Positions 1 to 8,930 of a stretch of DNA of 64,000 nucleotides are shown here, piece after piece. The stretch is from Pseudomonas karstica (GTDB taxonomy: Bacteria; Pseudomonadota; Gammaproteobacteria; Pseudomonadales; Pseudomonadaceae). The position numbers and the translations under genes were made by a program. Numbering within the stretch: the first letter of the stretch is position 1; each line of letters starts with the position of its first letter. The DNA is taken from positions 62,001 through 126,000 of the forward strand of contig NZ_WLYI01000001.1 in assembly GCF_009707515.1 (NCBI RefSeq). The letters are read 5' to 3'. A model generated the notes under the pieces. It ran no database searches, was not told where the DNA came from, and worked only from the letters and a program-made list of their open reading frames with translations.

Positions 1-127
1 GACAATCTTTTTCCAAGCCGACAAGGGTGTGGACTACGGCGACCTGATGAGCGTGATGGACGCCCTGCGGTCAGCCGGCTACCTCAAGGTAGGCCTGGTC
101 GGACTTGAGACGGCAGCCAAAAAATGA
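1..127 (+). CDS. exbD: ExbD, TonB-system energiser (3' end only)
   Basis: Only the last 41 codons are in the window, read in the frame beginning at base 2 and ending with TGA at 125-127. The tail has the YGDLMSVMDALRSAGYLKVGL pattern typical of the C-terminal periplasmic domain of ExbD/TolR proteins. ExbD works with ExbB in the inner membrane, using proton-motive force to energise TonB for outer-membrane siderophore and cobalamin uptake. The stop overlaps the tonB start (ATGA at 124-127), so the two genes are translationally coupled. An exbB gene is expected just upstream, outside the window. Confidence 0.85.
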   Translation, partial: TIFFQADKGVDYGDLMSVMDALRSAGYLKVGLVGLETAAKK

Positions 128-873
128 TCACGACGCGCCACAAACTGACGCGTTATGGCACCAGCCTCGCCGTCGTACTGGGCGTCCACGCCGTCGCGAT
201 CATCATCGCGCTCCAGTGGTCGGCGCCACAGGCGGTTCAGTTGCCACCGGCGGCCATGGTCATCGACTTGGCACCGATGCCGGCACCACCGCCTCCTGCT
301 CCACCGAAGGTAGTGACGCCACCGCAACCGCCCGCACCGGTGGAAGAGTTGCCATTGCCGAAACTGGCCGAAGCCCCGAAACCAACCATTCAGGTGCCCA
401 AGCCGGTCAAGCCCAAACCAAAACCGAAGCCGCCCAAGCCTGTGGAGAAAAAGCCCGAGCCACCCAAGGAAAAGCCTTCCGAGGACCCGCCGAGCGAAAC
501 CCCGCAGAACAACGCGCCTTCGGAAAAGTCGGCCCAGCCAACGCCTGGCCCATCGCCGCAACAGGTAGCGGCCAAGGCGTCCTGGGAAGGTGCTTTGCTA
601 GCGCACTTGCAGAAGTACAAAAAGTACCCGCCAGGCGCGCAAGCGCGTGGCAAGGAAGGCCTGAACCGCTTGCGCTTCGTGGTCGACGCTGAAGGTAATG
701 TGCTGTCCTACGAACTGGCGGGCCGCTCCGGCAACGCCGACCTGGACCGCGCGACCCTAGACATGATTCGTCGTGCCCAGCCGCTGCCCAAGCCGCCCGC
801 GCACCTATTGAAGGGTGGCAGCATCGAGATCGTTGCGCCGTTTGTCTACAACATCGAGAAACGTCGCCGGTAA
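124..873 (+). CDS. tonB: TonB energy transducer protein
   Basis: A 249-residue TonB. A short cytoplasmic N-terminus leads into one membrane anchor (about residues 13-33, containing the His of the TonB anchor class). A long Pro/Lys-rich periplasm-spanning region follows (about 55-150, with repeated KPKPKP and PPKP stretches). The C-terminal TonB domain (about 165-245) has the YPPGAQARGKEG motif and ends in hydrophobic beta-strand residues. It transmits ExbBD-derived energy to outer-membrane receptors. The start ATG overlaps the exbD stop, which fixes the start and implies an exbB-exbD-tonB operon. Length and domain order are normal for the family. Confidence 0.93.
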   Translation: MITTRHKLTRYGTSLAVVLGVHAVAIIIALQWSAPQAVQLPPAAMVIDLAPMPAPPPPAPPKVVTPPQPPAPVEELPLPKLAEAPKPTIQVPKPVKPKPKPKPPKPVEKKPEPPKEKPSEDPPSETPQNNAPSEKSAQPTPGPSPQQVAAKASWEGALLAHLQKYKKYPPGAQARGKEGLNRLRFVVDAEGNVLSYELAGRSGNADLDRATLDMIRRAQPLPKPPAHLLKGGSIEIVAPFVYNIEKRRR

Positions 874-876
874 CAC

Positions 877-991
877 CTGTAGGAGCGAGCTTGCTCCGGG
901 CGGCGTTCCGAAGAAAAACGTCAACGATAACGCGGGGCATCTGAGGCCCCGTGGTGTCATTGAGTTCTTCGCAAACAAGCTCGCGCCTACA
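877..991. repeat. REP pair (divergent halves) between tonB and oxyR
   Basis: Left half begins CTGTAGGAGCGAGCTTGCTC at 877 and the right half, in opposite orientation, ends with AAGCTCGCGCCTAC near 990. This is the inverted REP-doublet arrangement common in Pseudomonas. It lies just after the tonB stop and may act as its transcript end. The arms are imperfect compared with the other REP pairs in this window. Confidence 0.75.
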
Positions 992-1051
992 TAACGTGCG
1001 TCTATCGATTGCAGCCGGTATGCTTGGCCCGCAACCTCATGGACGCCCGCT

Positions 1052-1972
1052 ATGACTCTTACAGAATTACGCTACATCGTTACCCTCGCCCAAGAGCAGC
1101 ACTTCGGCCACGCGGCCGAGCGTTGCCACGTCAGCCAACCGACTTTGTCGGTGGGCGTGAAGAAGCTTGAAGACGAACTCGGTGTGCTGATATTCGAGCG
1201 CAGCAAAAGCGCCGTGCGCCTGACTCCGGTGGGCGAAGGTATCGTTGCCCAGGCCCAGAAGGTCCTGGAACAAGCCCAAAGCATTCGCGAATTGGCCCAG
1301 GCCGGCAAAAACCAGCTGACCGCCCCGCTGAAAGTCGGCGCGATCTACACCGTCGGCCCGTACCTGTTCCCGCACCTGATTCCGCAACTGCATCGCGTCG
1401 CACCGCAGATGCCGCTGTATATAGAAGAAAACTTCACCCACGTGCTGCGCGACAAACTGCGCAACGGCGAGTTGGACGCGATCATCATCGCCCTGCCGTT
1501 CAACGAGGCGGACGTGCTGACCCTGCCGCTCTACGACGAGCCGTTCTACGTGCTGATGCCGGCGTCCCACCCTTGGACGCAAAAAGACACCATCGACGCC
1601 GCCTTGCTCAACGACAAGAGCCTGCTGCTGCTCGGCGAGGGTCACTGCTTCCGCGACCAAGTGCTGGAAGCCTGCCCGACCCTGACCAAGGGCAACGACG
1701 GCGCCAAGCACACCACTGTGGAATCCAGCTCCCTGGAAACCATCCGCCATATGGTGGCGTCCGGCCTGGGCATTTCGATCCTGCCGCTGTCGGCGGTGGA
1801 CAGCCATCACTATGCTCCAGGCGTGATCGCCGTGCGCCCACTGACGCCACCGGTGCCGTTCCGCACCGTGGCGATTGCCTGGCGTGCCAGCTTCCCACGC
1901 CCGAAAGCCATTGAGATTCTCGCCGATTCGGTCCGCCTGTGCTCGGTGGCCAAACCGTCTACTGCGAGCTAA
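1052..1972 (+). CDS. oxyR: OxyR, peroxide-sensing LysR-family regulator
   Basis: A 306-residue LysR-type regulator. The N-terminal winged helix-turn-helix is at about residues 5-60 (AERCHVSQPTLSVGVKKLE). The effector domain carries Cys199 and Cys208 in the segment GEGHCFRDQVLEAC, at exactly the numbering of the redox-active cysteine pair of E. coli OxyR. H2O2 forms the disulfide and switches on catalase and alkyl hydroperoxide reductase genes. The length equals the family norm. recG starts 8 bp after the stop, and this oxyR-recG pairing is known in Pseudomonas, where the two are co-transcribed. Confidence 0.97.
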   Translation: MTLTELRYIVTLAQEQHFGHAAERCHVSQPTLSVGVKKLEDELGVLIFERSKSAVRLTPVGEGIVAQAQKVLEQAQSIRELAQAGKNQLTAPLKVGAIYTVGPYLFPHLIPQLHRVAPQMPLYIEENFTHVLRDKLRNGELDAIIIALPFNEADVLTLPLYDEPFYVLMPASHPWTQKDTIDAALLNDKSLLLLGEGHCFRDQVLEACPTLTKGNDGAKHTTVESSSLETIRHMVASGLGISILPLSAVDSHHYAPGVIAVRPLTPPVPFRTVAIAWRASFPRPKAIEILADSVRLCSVAKPSTAS

Positions 1973-1980
1973 GTAACCGA

Positions 1981-4056
1981 ATGACCGAGTTGTCGCAAGT
2001 GTCGGTGACGGTACTCAAGGGTGTGGGAGAAGCCATGGCCGAGAAATTGGCCAAGGTCGGCCTGGAGAATCTCCAGGATGTGCTGTTCCACCTGCCCCTG
2101 CGCTATCAGGATCGCACCCGCGTAGTGCCCATTGGCCAATTGCACCCTGGGCAGGATGCAGTGGTCGAAGGCACCGTCAGCGGTGCCGACGTGGTCATGG
2201 GCAAACGCCGCAGCCTGGTGGTTCGCCTGCAGGACGGCACCGGCGGCCTGAGCCTGCGCTTCTACCATTTCAGCAACGCACAAAAGGAAGGCCTCAAGCG
2301 CGGCACCCGCGTGCGCTGCTACGGCGAAGCCCGTCCCGGCGCATCAGGGCTGGAAATCTACCACCCGGAATACCGCGCCATTAGCGGCGATGAACCGCCC
2401 CCGGTGGACACAACGCTTACGCCGATCTACCCGCTGACCGAAGGTCTGACCCAACAACGTCTGCGCCAACTATGCCAACAAACCCTGACGCTGCTCGGCC
2501 CGAAAAGCCTGCCTGACTGGCTACCCCAGGAGCTGGCCCGGGACTATCAATTGGCACCCTTGGACGATGCGATTCGCTACCTGCACCACCCTCCGGCCGA
2601 CGCCGACGTGGATGAGTTGGCCCTCGGTCACCACTGGGCCCAACATCGCCTGGCCTTTGAAGAACTGCTGACCCACCAGTTGTCGCAACAGCGCCTGCGG
2701 GAAAGCATGCGCTCCCTGCGTGCCCCCGCGATGCCCAAGGCCAAGCGCCTGCCCGCGCAATACCTGGCCAACCTGGGCTTTGCGCCTACAGGCGCCCAGC
2801 AACGGGTCGGCAATGAAATCGCCTACGACCTCAGTCAGAAAGAGCCGATGCTGCGGCTGATCCAGGGTGACGTCGGCGCGGGTAAAACCGTGGTCGCCGC
2901 CCTCGCCGCCTTGCAGGCCCTGGAGGCCGGTTACCAAGTGGCGCTGATGGCGCCCACCGAGATTCTCGCCGAGCAACACTTCATCACCTTCAAGCGCTGG
3001 CTCGAACCGTTGGGCCTGGAAGTGGCATGGCTGGCCGGCAAGCTCAAGGGCAAGAACCGCGCGGCAGCCCTGGAACAGATTGCTGGCGGCGCCCCGATGG
3101 TGGTGGGCACCCACGCACTGTTCCAGGACGAAGTGCAGTTCAAGAACCTCGCGCTGGTGATCATTGACGAGCAACACCGCTTCGGTGTGCAACAACGCCT
3201 GGCCCTGCGCCAAAAAGGCGTGGGCGGACGGATGAACCCACACCAGTTGATCATGACCGCCACGCCGATCCCGCGCACTTTGGCCATGAGCGCCTATGCC
3301 GACCTCGACACCTCGATTCTCGACGAACTGCCACCCGGCCGAACCCCGGTCAACACCGTACTGGTCACCGACACCCGACGTGTCGAGGTGATCGAAAGAG
3401 TGCGCGGAGCCTGCGCCGAGGGGCGCCAAGCCTATTGGGTGTGCACGCTGATCGAGGAGTCGGAAGAACTGACCTGCCAAGCCGCCGAAACCACCTATGA
3501 AGACCTCACCAGTGCATTGGGAGAACTCAAGGTCGGGCTGATCCACGGCCGCATGAAGTCCGCTGAAAAAGCCGCAGTGATGGCCGAATTCAAGGCTGGC
3601 AACTTGCAACTGTTGGTCGCCACCACCGTGATCGAGGTCGGCGTCGACGTGCCCAACGCCAGCTTGATGATCATCGAGAACCCCGAACGCCTGGGCCTGG
3701 CACAGTTGCACCAATTGCGTGGTCGTGTCGGCCGGGGCAGCGCCGCCAGTCATTGTGTGTTGCTGTATCACCCGCCGTTATCGCAGATCGGTCGCCAGCG
3801 CCTGGGGATCATGCGTGAAACCAACGATGGTTTCGTGATCGCCGAAAAAGACCTCGAACTGCGTGGTCCTGGCGAGATGCTCGGCACTCGCCAGACTGGC
3901 CTGCTGCAATTCAAGGTCGCTGACCTGATGCGCGACGCCGACTTGCTGCCAGCCGTGCGCGATGCGGCGCAAGCCCTGCTCGAACGCTGGCCGGACCACG
4001 TCAGCCCGTTGCTCGATCGCTGGCTGCGCCATGGGCAGCAATACGGCCAAGTGTGA
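1981..4056 (+). CDS. recG: RecG, ATP-dependent branched-DNA helicase
   Basis: Started at ATG 1981 (MTELSQVSVTVLKGVG), giving 691 residues, close to the 693 of E. coli RecG. An in-frame GTG at 1939 would run inside oxyR and is unlikely. RecG reverses stalled forks and processes recombination intermediates. Visible features are the N-terminal wedge/OB domain (about 1-150), Walker A GDVGAGKT near residue 296, the superfamily 2 box DEQH near residue 396, helicase motifs TATPIPRT and LHQLRGRVGRG, and the C-terminal TRG region. It is probably co-transcribed with oxyR. Confidence 0.97.
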   Translation: MTELSQVSVTVLKGVGEAMAEKLAKVGLENLQDVLFHLPLRYQDRTRVVPIGQLHPGQDAVVEGTVSGADVVMGKRRSLVVRLQDGTGGLSLRFYHFSNAQKEGLKRGTRVRCYGEARPGASGLEIYHPEYRAISGDEPPPVDTTLTPIYPLTEGLTQQRLRQLCQQTLTLLGPKSLPDWLPQELARDYQLAPLDDAIRYLHHPPADADVDELALGHHWAQHRLAFEELLTHQLSQQRLRESMRSLRAPAMPKAKRLPAQYLANLGFAPTGAQQRVGNEIAYDLSQKEPMLRLIQGDVGAGKTVVAALAALQALEAGYQVALMAPTEILAEQHFITFKRWLEPLGLEVAWLAGKLKGKNRAAALEQIAGGAPMVVGTHALFQDEVQFKNLALVIIDEQHRFGVQQRLALRQKGVGGRMNPHQLIMTATPIPRTLAMSAYADLDTSILDELPPGRTPVNTVLVTDTRRVEVIERVRGACAEGRQAYWVCTLIEESEELTCQAAETTYEDLTSALGELKVGLIHGRMKSAEKAAVMAEFKAGNLQLLVATTVIEVGVDVPNASLMIIENPERLGLAQLHQLRGRVGRGSAASHCVLLYHPPLSQIGRQRLGIMRETNDGFVIAEKDLELRGPGEMLGTRQTGLLQFKVADLMRDADLLPAVRDAAQALLERWPDHVSPLLDRWLRHGQQYGQV

Positions 4057-4067
4057 CGGCTGACGCC

Positions 4068-4169
4068 CTGTAGGAGCGGGCTTGCTCGCGATGGGTGTCA
4101 ACGATGACGCGGGGTACTTGGCTAAACGAGGTGTCTTGGGGTTTTTCGCGAGCAAGCTCGCTCCTACAG
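4068..4169. repeat. REP pair downstream of recG
   Basis: Inverted REP doublet. The left half CTGTAGGAGCGGGCTTGCTCGCG starts at 4068 and the right half CGCGAGCAAGCTCGCTCCTACAG ends at 4169, separated by about 55 bp. It sits between recG and the next gene. Confidence 0.85.
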
Positions 4170-4269
4170 GGGCCCCTGACAGCCTGGGGCATCACCCACC
4201 GCACTTAGTCGACCCTCAACTTTATCAAGCTGGTTATACTCCAATGAATGTAGGAAATTGGATCCAGCC

Positions 4270-5670
4270 ATGACAGAAGTTGCTCTCGCCACGGCCCCCC
4301 TGACCGCTCCTTCGGTCATTCGGGTACTGCTCGAAAAGCTTGCCATCAGTTACACGGAAGTCGCCGAGCGGCCTGGGCTGAACGCTGCGCGGAAGGTGCA
4401 AGCGGTGCTGCTGGACGACACGGCGGGCGCGCTCATGGTGCTGTTTCCCCAGAGCCAGTTGCTGGACCTCAATCGCCTCACCGAGCTTACCGGTCGCCAA
4501 CTCAAGGCCGTGTCTCCAGAACGCCTGGAGCGCATGCTCGGCAAACACTGCCTGAGCCTGTTGCCCGGCCTGCCAGCACTGGCCAGTGCACCTTGCCTGT
4601 ATGAACAAAGCCTGCTGCACGAGCCGACCCTGTTGCTCCACTCGGGCGAAGCAGAGGTGCTGTTGGAGATTGCCAGAGAAGACTTCAAAAGCATGCTGGC
4701 CAAGGCCAGCGCCGCCAACTTCGGCGAAGCCCTGAGCAGCATCCAGCCCAACTTCGATCGCCCCAATGATGACCGCAAGGAAATTACCCAGGCGGTGCAG
4801 GCGTTTACCGCCCGGCGCATCCAGCAGCGCCTGGAAGCAACCATCGAGATTCCACCCCTGGCCGACACCGCACAGAAGATCATTAAACTGCGGGTCGACC
4901 CCAACGCCACGATTGACGACATCACCAGCGTGGTGGAAACCGACCCCGCCCTGGCCGCACAAGTGGTGAGCTGGGCAGCCTCGCCTTATTACGCCTCGCC
5001 CGGCAAGATCCGCTCGGTGGAAGATGCCATTGTTCGTGTACTGGGCTTTGATTTGGTAATCAACCTGGCGCTGGGCCTGGCCCTGGGCAAAACCTTGAGC
5101 CTGCCCAAAGACCGCCCGCAACAGGCCACGCCGTACTGGCAACAGTCAATCTACAGCGCTGCGGTGATCGAAGGCCTGACCCGCGCCATGCCTCGGGCCC
5201 AGCGCCCGGAAGCCGGCTTGACCTACCTGGCCGGCCTGCTGCACAACTTCGGCTACCTGTTGCTGGCCCACGTCTTCCCGCCGCATTTCTCGTTGATCTG
5301 TCGGCACCTGGAGGTCAACCCGCACCTGTGTCACAGCTATATCGAGCAGCACCTGCTGGGCATCAGCCGCGAGCAGATCGGTGCCTGGTTGATGCGCTAT
5401 TGGGACATGCCGGAAGAACTGTCCACCGCCCTGCGTTTCCAGCACGACCCGGACTACGACGGCGAATACGCCGAATACCCGAACCTGGTGTGCCTGGCCG
5501 TGCGCTTGTTGCGCAGCCGTGGCATCGGCTCCGGGCCTGATACAGAGATCCCGGACGAACTGCTGGAACGCCTGGGCCTGACGCGGGACAAAGCCGAGGA
5601 TGTGGTCAGCAAGGTATTGGATGCCGAAGTGTTGCTGCGGGAATTGGCGGCGCAGTTCAGCCAGACTTGA
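4270..5670 (+). CDS. YbaK-like / HDOD fusion protein
   Basis: A 466-residue protein from ATG 4270. A TTG twelve bases upstream is in frame but lies against the AGGA motif, so ATG is preferred. The N-terminal 150 residues (VIRVLLEKLAISYTEV, then VLLDD and LNRLTELTGRQLKAVSPE) resemble the YbaK/ProX deacylase-like fold. From about residue 193 (EIPPLADTAQKIIKLRVDPN) to about 385 is an HDOD signalling domain with LLHNFGYLLLAHVFP. HDOD proteins bind partners in second-messenger and motility signalling and usually lack catalytic metal residues. The same architecture follows recG in other pseudomonads. The substrate, if any, is unknown. Confidence 0.8.
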   Translation: MTEVALATAPLTAPSVIRVLLEKLAISYTEVAERPGLNAARKVQAVLLDDTAGALMVLFPQSQLLDLNRLTELTGRQLKAVSPERLERMLGKHCLSLLPGLPALASAPCLYEQSLLHEPTLLLHSGEAEVLLEIAREDFKSMLAKASAANFGEALSSIQPNFDRPNDDRKEITQAVQAFTARRIQQRLEATIEIPPLADTAQKIIKLRVDPNATIDDITSVVETDPALAAQVVSWAASPYYASPGKIRSVEDAIVRVLGFDLVINLALGLALGKTLSLPKDRPQQATPYWQQSIYSAAVIEGLTRAMPRAQRPEAGLTYLAGLLHNFGYLLLAHVFPPHFSLICRHLEVNPHLCHSYIEQHLLGISREQIGAWLMRYWDMPEELSTALRFQHDPDYDGEYAEYPNLVCLAVRLLRSRGIGSGPDTEIPDELLERLGLTRDKAEDVVSKVLDAEVLLRELAAQFSQT

Positions 5671-5674
5671 CCTT

Positions 5675-5701
5675 GTAGCCGCTGGCGCAGCCAGCGGCTA
5701 C
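5675..5701. terminator. 27-bp perfect hairpin between convergent genes
   Basis: GTAGCCGCTGGC, GCA loop, GCCAGCGGCTAC: 12-bp perfect arms in the 41-bp gap between the converging HDOD gene and the SCP2-like gene. It has no T-run, so it may be a bidirectional transcript end or a half REP-type element rather than a classic intrinsic terminator. Confidence 0.6.
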
Positions 5702-5711
5702 AGAGACCGCG

Positions 5712-6092
5712 TCAAGTCTTTGGTCTTTTCTTCGGTTTCAAATACTTGGTCAACCCCTGGAACCACATCACCAGTGCCGGGTTGCCCTTGATCTGGATCG
5801 ATTTGTCCTGAATTCCCGTCATGAACGCCAGTTGCTTGTTCTTCGCCTGCATCGTGGCGAAACCGTAGGCGGCGTCTTTAAAAGCGATGGCAAACGCAGG
5901 CGCCGGATGTTCACCCGAGCGGCTGGTAATACGCTGGTCTTTGACGATGAAGTGACGAGCAATCTTACCGTCGAGGGTCTGCAGCTGGAACGCCAGGTCC
6001 TTGTCACCCAGCTGTTGCTGGAACGCAGGGTTGGTGCGGCTGGCTTTGCCCATCATCAGGCCAAGTACCCAGAGGAGAAGACGAAATTTCAT
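5712..6092 (-). CDS. SCP2-like small protein, function unknown
   Basis: 126 residues. It starts with a hydrophobic stretch (MKFRLLLWVLGLMMGKAS), which may be a weak signal or anchor. The body (LAFQLQTLDGKIARHFIVKDQRITSRSGEHPAPAFAIAFKDAAYGF, quoted in part: LAFQLQTLDGKIARHF) reads like an SCP2 sterol-carrier fold, with alternating beta strands followed by a lipid-tunnel region. The C-terminus is basic (KPKKRPKT). A homologous gene follows the HDOD gene in other Pseudomonas. No catalytic motif is seen and I do not assign a function. Confidence 0.6.
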   Translation of the reverse strand: MKFRLLLWVLGLMMGKASRTNPAFQQQLGDKDLAFQLQTLDGKIARHFIVKDQRITSRSGEHPAPAFAIAFKDAAYGFATMQAKNKQLAFMTGIQDKSIQIKGNPALVMWFQGLTKYLKPKKRPKT

Positions 6093-6149
6093 GCAGCGGC
6101 CTCGGTGTAATTATTGAGTGGCCGTGGCAGTTTAACGATTTGCAAACAG

Positions 6150-6192
6150 AACGCCACCGATCTTGCGCATTAGCAGAAGATCGGCTGGCGTT
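6150..6192 (-). terminator. Probable terminator of the fha...tagQ operon
   Basis: Inverted repeat AACGCCACCGATCTT (6150-6164) with AAGATCGGCTGGCGTT (6177-6192), 15 paired positions with one bulged C. It lies 24 bp beyond the tagQ stop on the minus strand and is followed in that direction by GTTCTGTTTG. Its position at the very end of the twelve-gene minus-strand T6SS operon supports a terminator role. Confidence 0.6.
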
Positions 6193-6215
6193 TACCGCTT
6201 ATAGCAACAACTTTC

Positions 6216-7133
6216 TTAGACGTTAGGGCAAGGAACCGGTGCCCAGTCGCCCAAGTCAGGGTTTTTGCACATGCTGTTGACCTGCGTGGTACCGGCGCTG
6301 GCAACCTGCTTGCTTTCAGCTTGCTTGGCCTGGGCAGTCTGGATGGTTTTCTCGGTGCTCACCGCCTCTTTCGGCACGCTAGGCAGCGCGGCCTTTTTCG
6401 CCGGCTTGACCGCTTTTTTGCCTTTGGATGGCGTTGCGGCGGTGGCCACGGTGACCACGTCAGCGCGTTGCACACCTACTTGTTGCAGGTCCTGCTCGTA
6501 AGCCTGGGTGTAGTTGTTCAGGTCTTCACTGGCCTTGCCGTTGACCGCGACAATCAGGTCGTTGGACTCTTTCAGGCCGGAAACGATTTCCGCCAGGCGC
6601 TTGCGGCCTTCGGTGTCGTTGACGGTCTTGGCCTTGCGGTCAGCCACCAGCTTGGTGAACGCACTCTGGTAGCACTGCTGGGACGCCTTGGCGTACGCAG
6701 TGCTGCGGTCGATATCCGAGGCACTTTTGTTGAAATCGGTGGCGTAGGAGGCAATGCGCTGGTTGTCATCGCTGATCTGCTTCTGGCGCTCGGTGTAGTA
6801 ACCCGCTGCACCGCCAGCCAGGGCGCCGCCCGCGGCACCGATAGCAGCGTTGCGGCCACGGTTATCGGAATCGCCGGTCAAGGCGCCCAACAGTGCGCCA
6901 CCCGCAGCGCCAAGGGCCGCACCGGTCACAACTGACTTGGTCATGTTCGAATCGGTGGCGCGCAAGTGCTGCACCGGCTCGTAGCAGTTGGGGTAGTACT
7001 CGACCTTGGTGGTCGAGGCGACCTTGGAGGCCGGGGAAGTGGCACATCCAGTCAGCACAGTGCTGAAGCCAGCAGCGATCAGCAGCAGGTGACGCTTGGA
7101 AACCGAAGCAGAAGCTTTACGAGAGAAAAGCAT
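6216..7133 (-). CDS. tagQ: TagQ, T6SS-associated glycine-zipper lipoprotein
   Basis: 305 residues from ATG 7133. The type II signal peptide ends in lipobox LTGC with Cys30. Two glycine-zipper stretches follow (TGAALGAAGGALLGALTG and AAIGAAGGALAGGAAGYY, about residues 70-115), then a helical region and an Ala/Lys-rich tail. In P. aeruginosa HSI-I, TagQ is an outer-membrane lipoprotein that retains TagR and is part of the sensor feeding the PpkA kinase. It is the last gene of the minus-strand operon, 84 bp after tagR, in the same order as HSI-I (tagQ-tagR-tagS-tagT-ppkA). Confidence 0.85.
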   Translation of the reverse strand: MLFSRKASASVSKRHLLLIAAGFSTVLTGCATSPASKVASTTKVEYYPNCYEPVQHLRATDSNMTKSVVTGAALGAAGGALLGALTGDSDNRGRNAAIGAAGGALAGGAAGYYTERQKQISDDNQRIASYATDFNKSASDIDRSTAYAKASQQCYQSAFTKLVADRKAKTVNDTEGRKRLAEIVSGLKESNDLIVAVNGKASEDLNNYTQAYEQDLQQVGVQRADVVTVATAATPSKGKKAVKPAKKAALPSVPKEAVSTEKTIQTAQAKQAESKQVASAGTTQVNSMCKNPDLGDWAPVPCPNV

Positions 7134-7217
7134 AGTTGTGTACTCTTTTAAGTTTGACCAGCCCAGCACGGCCCATCGCCGCCTGAGTCCCTTCCAAGCT
7201 CGCTGTACAACCAACGG

Positions 7218-8930
7218 TCAAGACCGCTGACCGCTCGCTGCGAGCAATTCCTTCAATATCGCCGCCGGGTCGGCACGCTGTTGTTTGCGATAATGACCGA
7301 CATGACGAACGAATAATGTTGCACGCCTCACCAAGCTCTTACCCAGCACTGGCTTGCGATCCAACTCCTCCTTGATCCGCTGAAACTGCGCCTGAATCAC
7401 TGCATCGGTGTAGCGCGTGCCGGTGGCCAGGTTGTCGATATAGATCGCCACTGCGCCGTCCAGTGCACTGCGCCCATTCCGGATGGCCGTGGCAAACAGC
7501 TGCGCGCTGGCTTCGTCCTTGGCGTCCACAGCTTGCTGGCGACTCGTCTGCAGGTTGGTCAGGCGGATGTTGTAGTTGTTGATGGTCTCGGCCACCAGGG
7601 CCGAGGACTGAATCAAGTTGCCGGCGGCTTCCTCGCGTTGCTGGGCGATCAGCGAGACGTTGCGCTTAAGCTCTTCGTTGACCAGGCCCAGTTCGGCCTG
7701 CAGGCGCGGGTCGACGCTGGCAGCGATGATGCTGTCCAGGCGTTTGGTCGGATCCTGGGAGTCATCGATGGCATCGGTCAGCGAAGCTAGCCGACCTTCT
7801 TTCTGCCACTGGGCAAACAGCTCCTTGTAACGCGAACGGGGCGCCGACAGCGCGCCAATTGCCACACGAAAACCGGTAGTCTCGTTGCTTTGCTCGGTAC
7901 CATCGGCGGCGAACAACGGATACTCGCGGCGCATGCCGGTGAACAACGTACCCTCACCTTCCAGGTAGTTGCCGCCCTTGACCACAAAGCCGCCGTAGGT
8001 ACCCTGACGACGTCCGGCGTGGACCAGCTGGAAAGACTCCTGAACCATCTCGGCGGCGTTGCCGATCACATCGAACAAACCAATCGGGTTGGGCAACTTG
8101 GTGCCAATGGGCATCAGCCGCGCCGCCTGGCCGGTACCGCCGGCGACCTGATTGAACACCGCCCAGCCTGCCAGCGGGCCGTCGCTTTCACTGCTTTCGA
8201 CACGCCTGGGGAACAACCGACCTTCAAGGTCCTGACGACTGACCGCTTGACCGCCGCGAGCCGCGAACTCCCACTCTACTTCGGTCGGCAAACGCACAAA
8301 GCCCAGGCCGCCGTCGTCCGCCGATGCACCACGGCCGCTGACCGGCAGCAGATCGCGGTGATACTTCATCAGCCAGGCGCTGTACACCGCCGAGAAACGC
8401 TCGGCCTCAAAACGCGACAACTTGACCTTGGGCAAACGCCCAGCCATGCCGCTGGGTGCATCGCAGCCCGGGGGCGGTTCGCCGCTGGCCAGGGATTGCG
8501 CCTGGGACATAACCTGGGCGTATTGGCGGGCGGTAACTTCGTATTTGCCGATGAAGTACAGCATCGGCTTGAGCGGGGTCTTGGCATCGGTCTTGGGCAT
8601 CAGCGGTGCGATGACCTTGTTCCACTCCTTGGGCAGGTCCTTGACGGTAAACTGGCCATTGATAAAGTCACGGCGATAGCCGGAAATGAACGATTGCTGA
8701 TAGCCCGCCTCGCCTTCGCTGAACGGGTAGCCAAGGCTGATCTCACGGTCATCCAGGGTGCCCTGGGCCAGGATGTAGACGTAACGAAACACCATGCTGC
8801 CTTCGCAAGGCAGTGGCAGGCTGACGTCATCCGCCAACGGTTTTGGATTGTCCAGTTTGTCGCTGGCGTCGTCTGCCCAGGCTACCGAGGCCAGGCTCAG
8901 CGCCACGGCGGCGCTCAATAACTTAAACAT
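7218..8930 (-). CDS. tagR: TagR, periplasmic FGE/SUMF1-fold activator of PpkA
   Basis: 570 residues with a Sec signal peptide (MFKLLSAAVALSLASVAWA). A formylglycine-generating-enzyme-like domain spans roughly residues 110-360, with family signatures GKYEVTARQYAQVM, RLPTEVEWEFAARGG, PNPIGLFDVIGNAAEMV and NETTGFRVA. A long helical C-terminal region follows. TagR promotes PpkA activation in the HSI-I posttranslational pathway and is not thought to act as a sulfatase-modifying enzyme. It overlaps tagS by 8 bp, indicating coupled translation. Confidence 0.88.
   Translation of the reverse strand: MFKLLSAAVALSLASVAWADDASDKLDNPKPLADDVSLPLPCEGSMVFRYVYILAQGTLDDREISLGYPFSEGEAGYQQSFISGYRRDFINGQFTVKDLPKEWNKVIAPLMPKTDAKTPLKPMLYFIGKYEVTARQYAQVMSQAQSLASGEPPPGCDAPSGMAGRLPKVKLSRFEAERFSAVYSAWLMKYHRDLLPVSGRGASADDGGLGFVRLPTEVEWEFAARGGQAVSRQDLEGRLFPRRVESSESDGPLAGWAVFNQVAGGTGQAARLMPIGTKLPNPIGLFDVIGNAAEMVQESFQLVHAGRRQGTYGGFVVKGGNYLEGEGTLFTGMRREYPLFAADGTEQSNETTGFRVAIGALSAPRSRYKELFAQWQKEGRLASLTDAIDDSQDPTKRLDSIIAASVDPRLQAELGLVNEELKRNVSLIAQQREEAAGNLIQSSALVAETINNYNIRLTNLQTSRQQAVDAKDEASAQLFATAIRNGRSALDGAVAIYIDNLATGTRYTDAVIQAQFQRIKEELDRKPVLGKSLVRRATLFVRHVGHYRKQQRADPAAILKELLAASGQRS

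Noticed and set aside
1939..1980. Upstream GTG start for recG
   Set aside because: It would lie inside oxyR and adds residues not found in RecG; ATG 1981 gives the normal length.
2521..3771. 416-codon open frame antisense to recG
   Set aside because: Lies within helicase motifs of recG; His/Gln-rich shadow translation.
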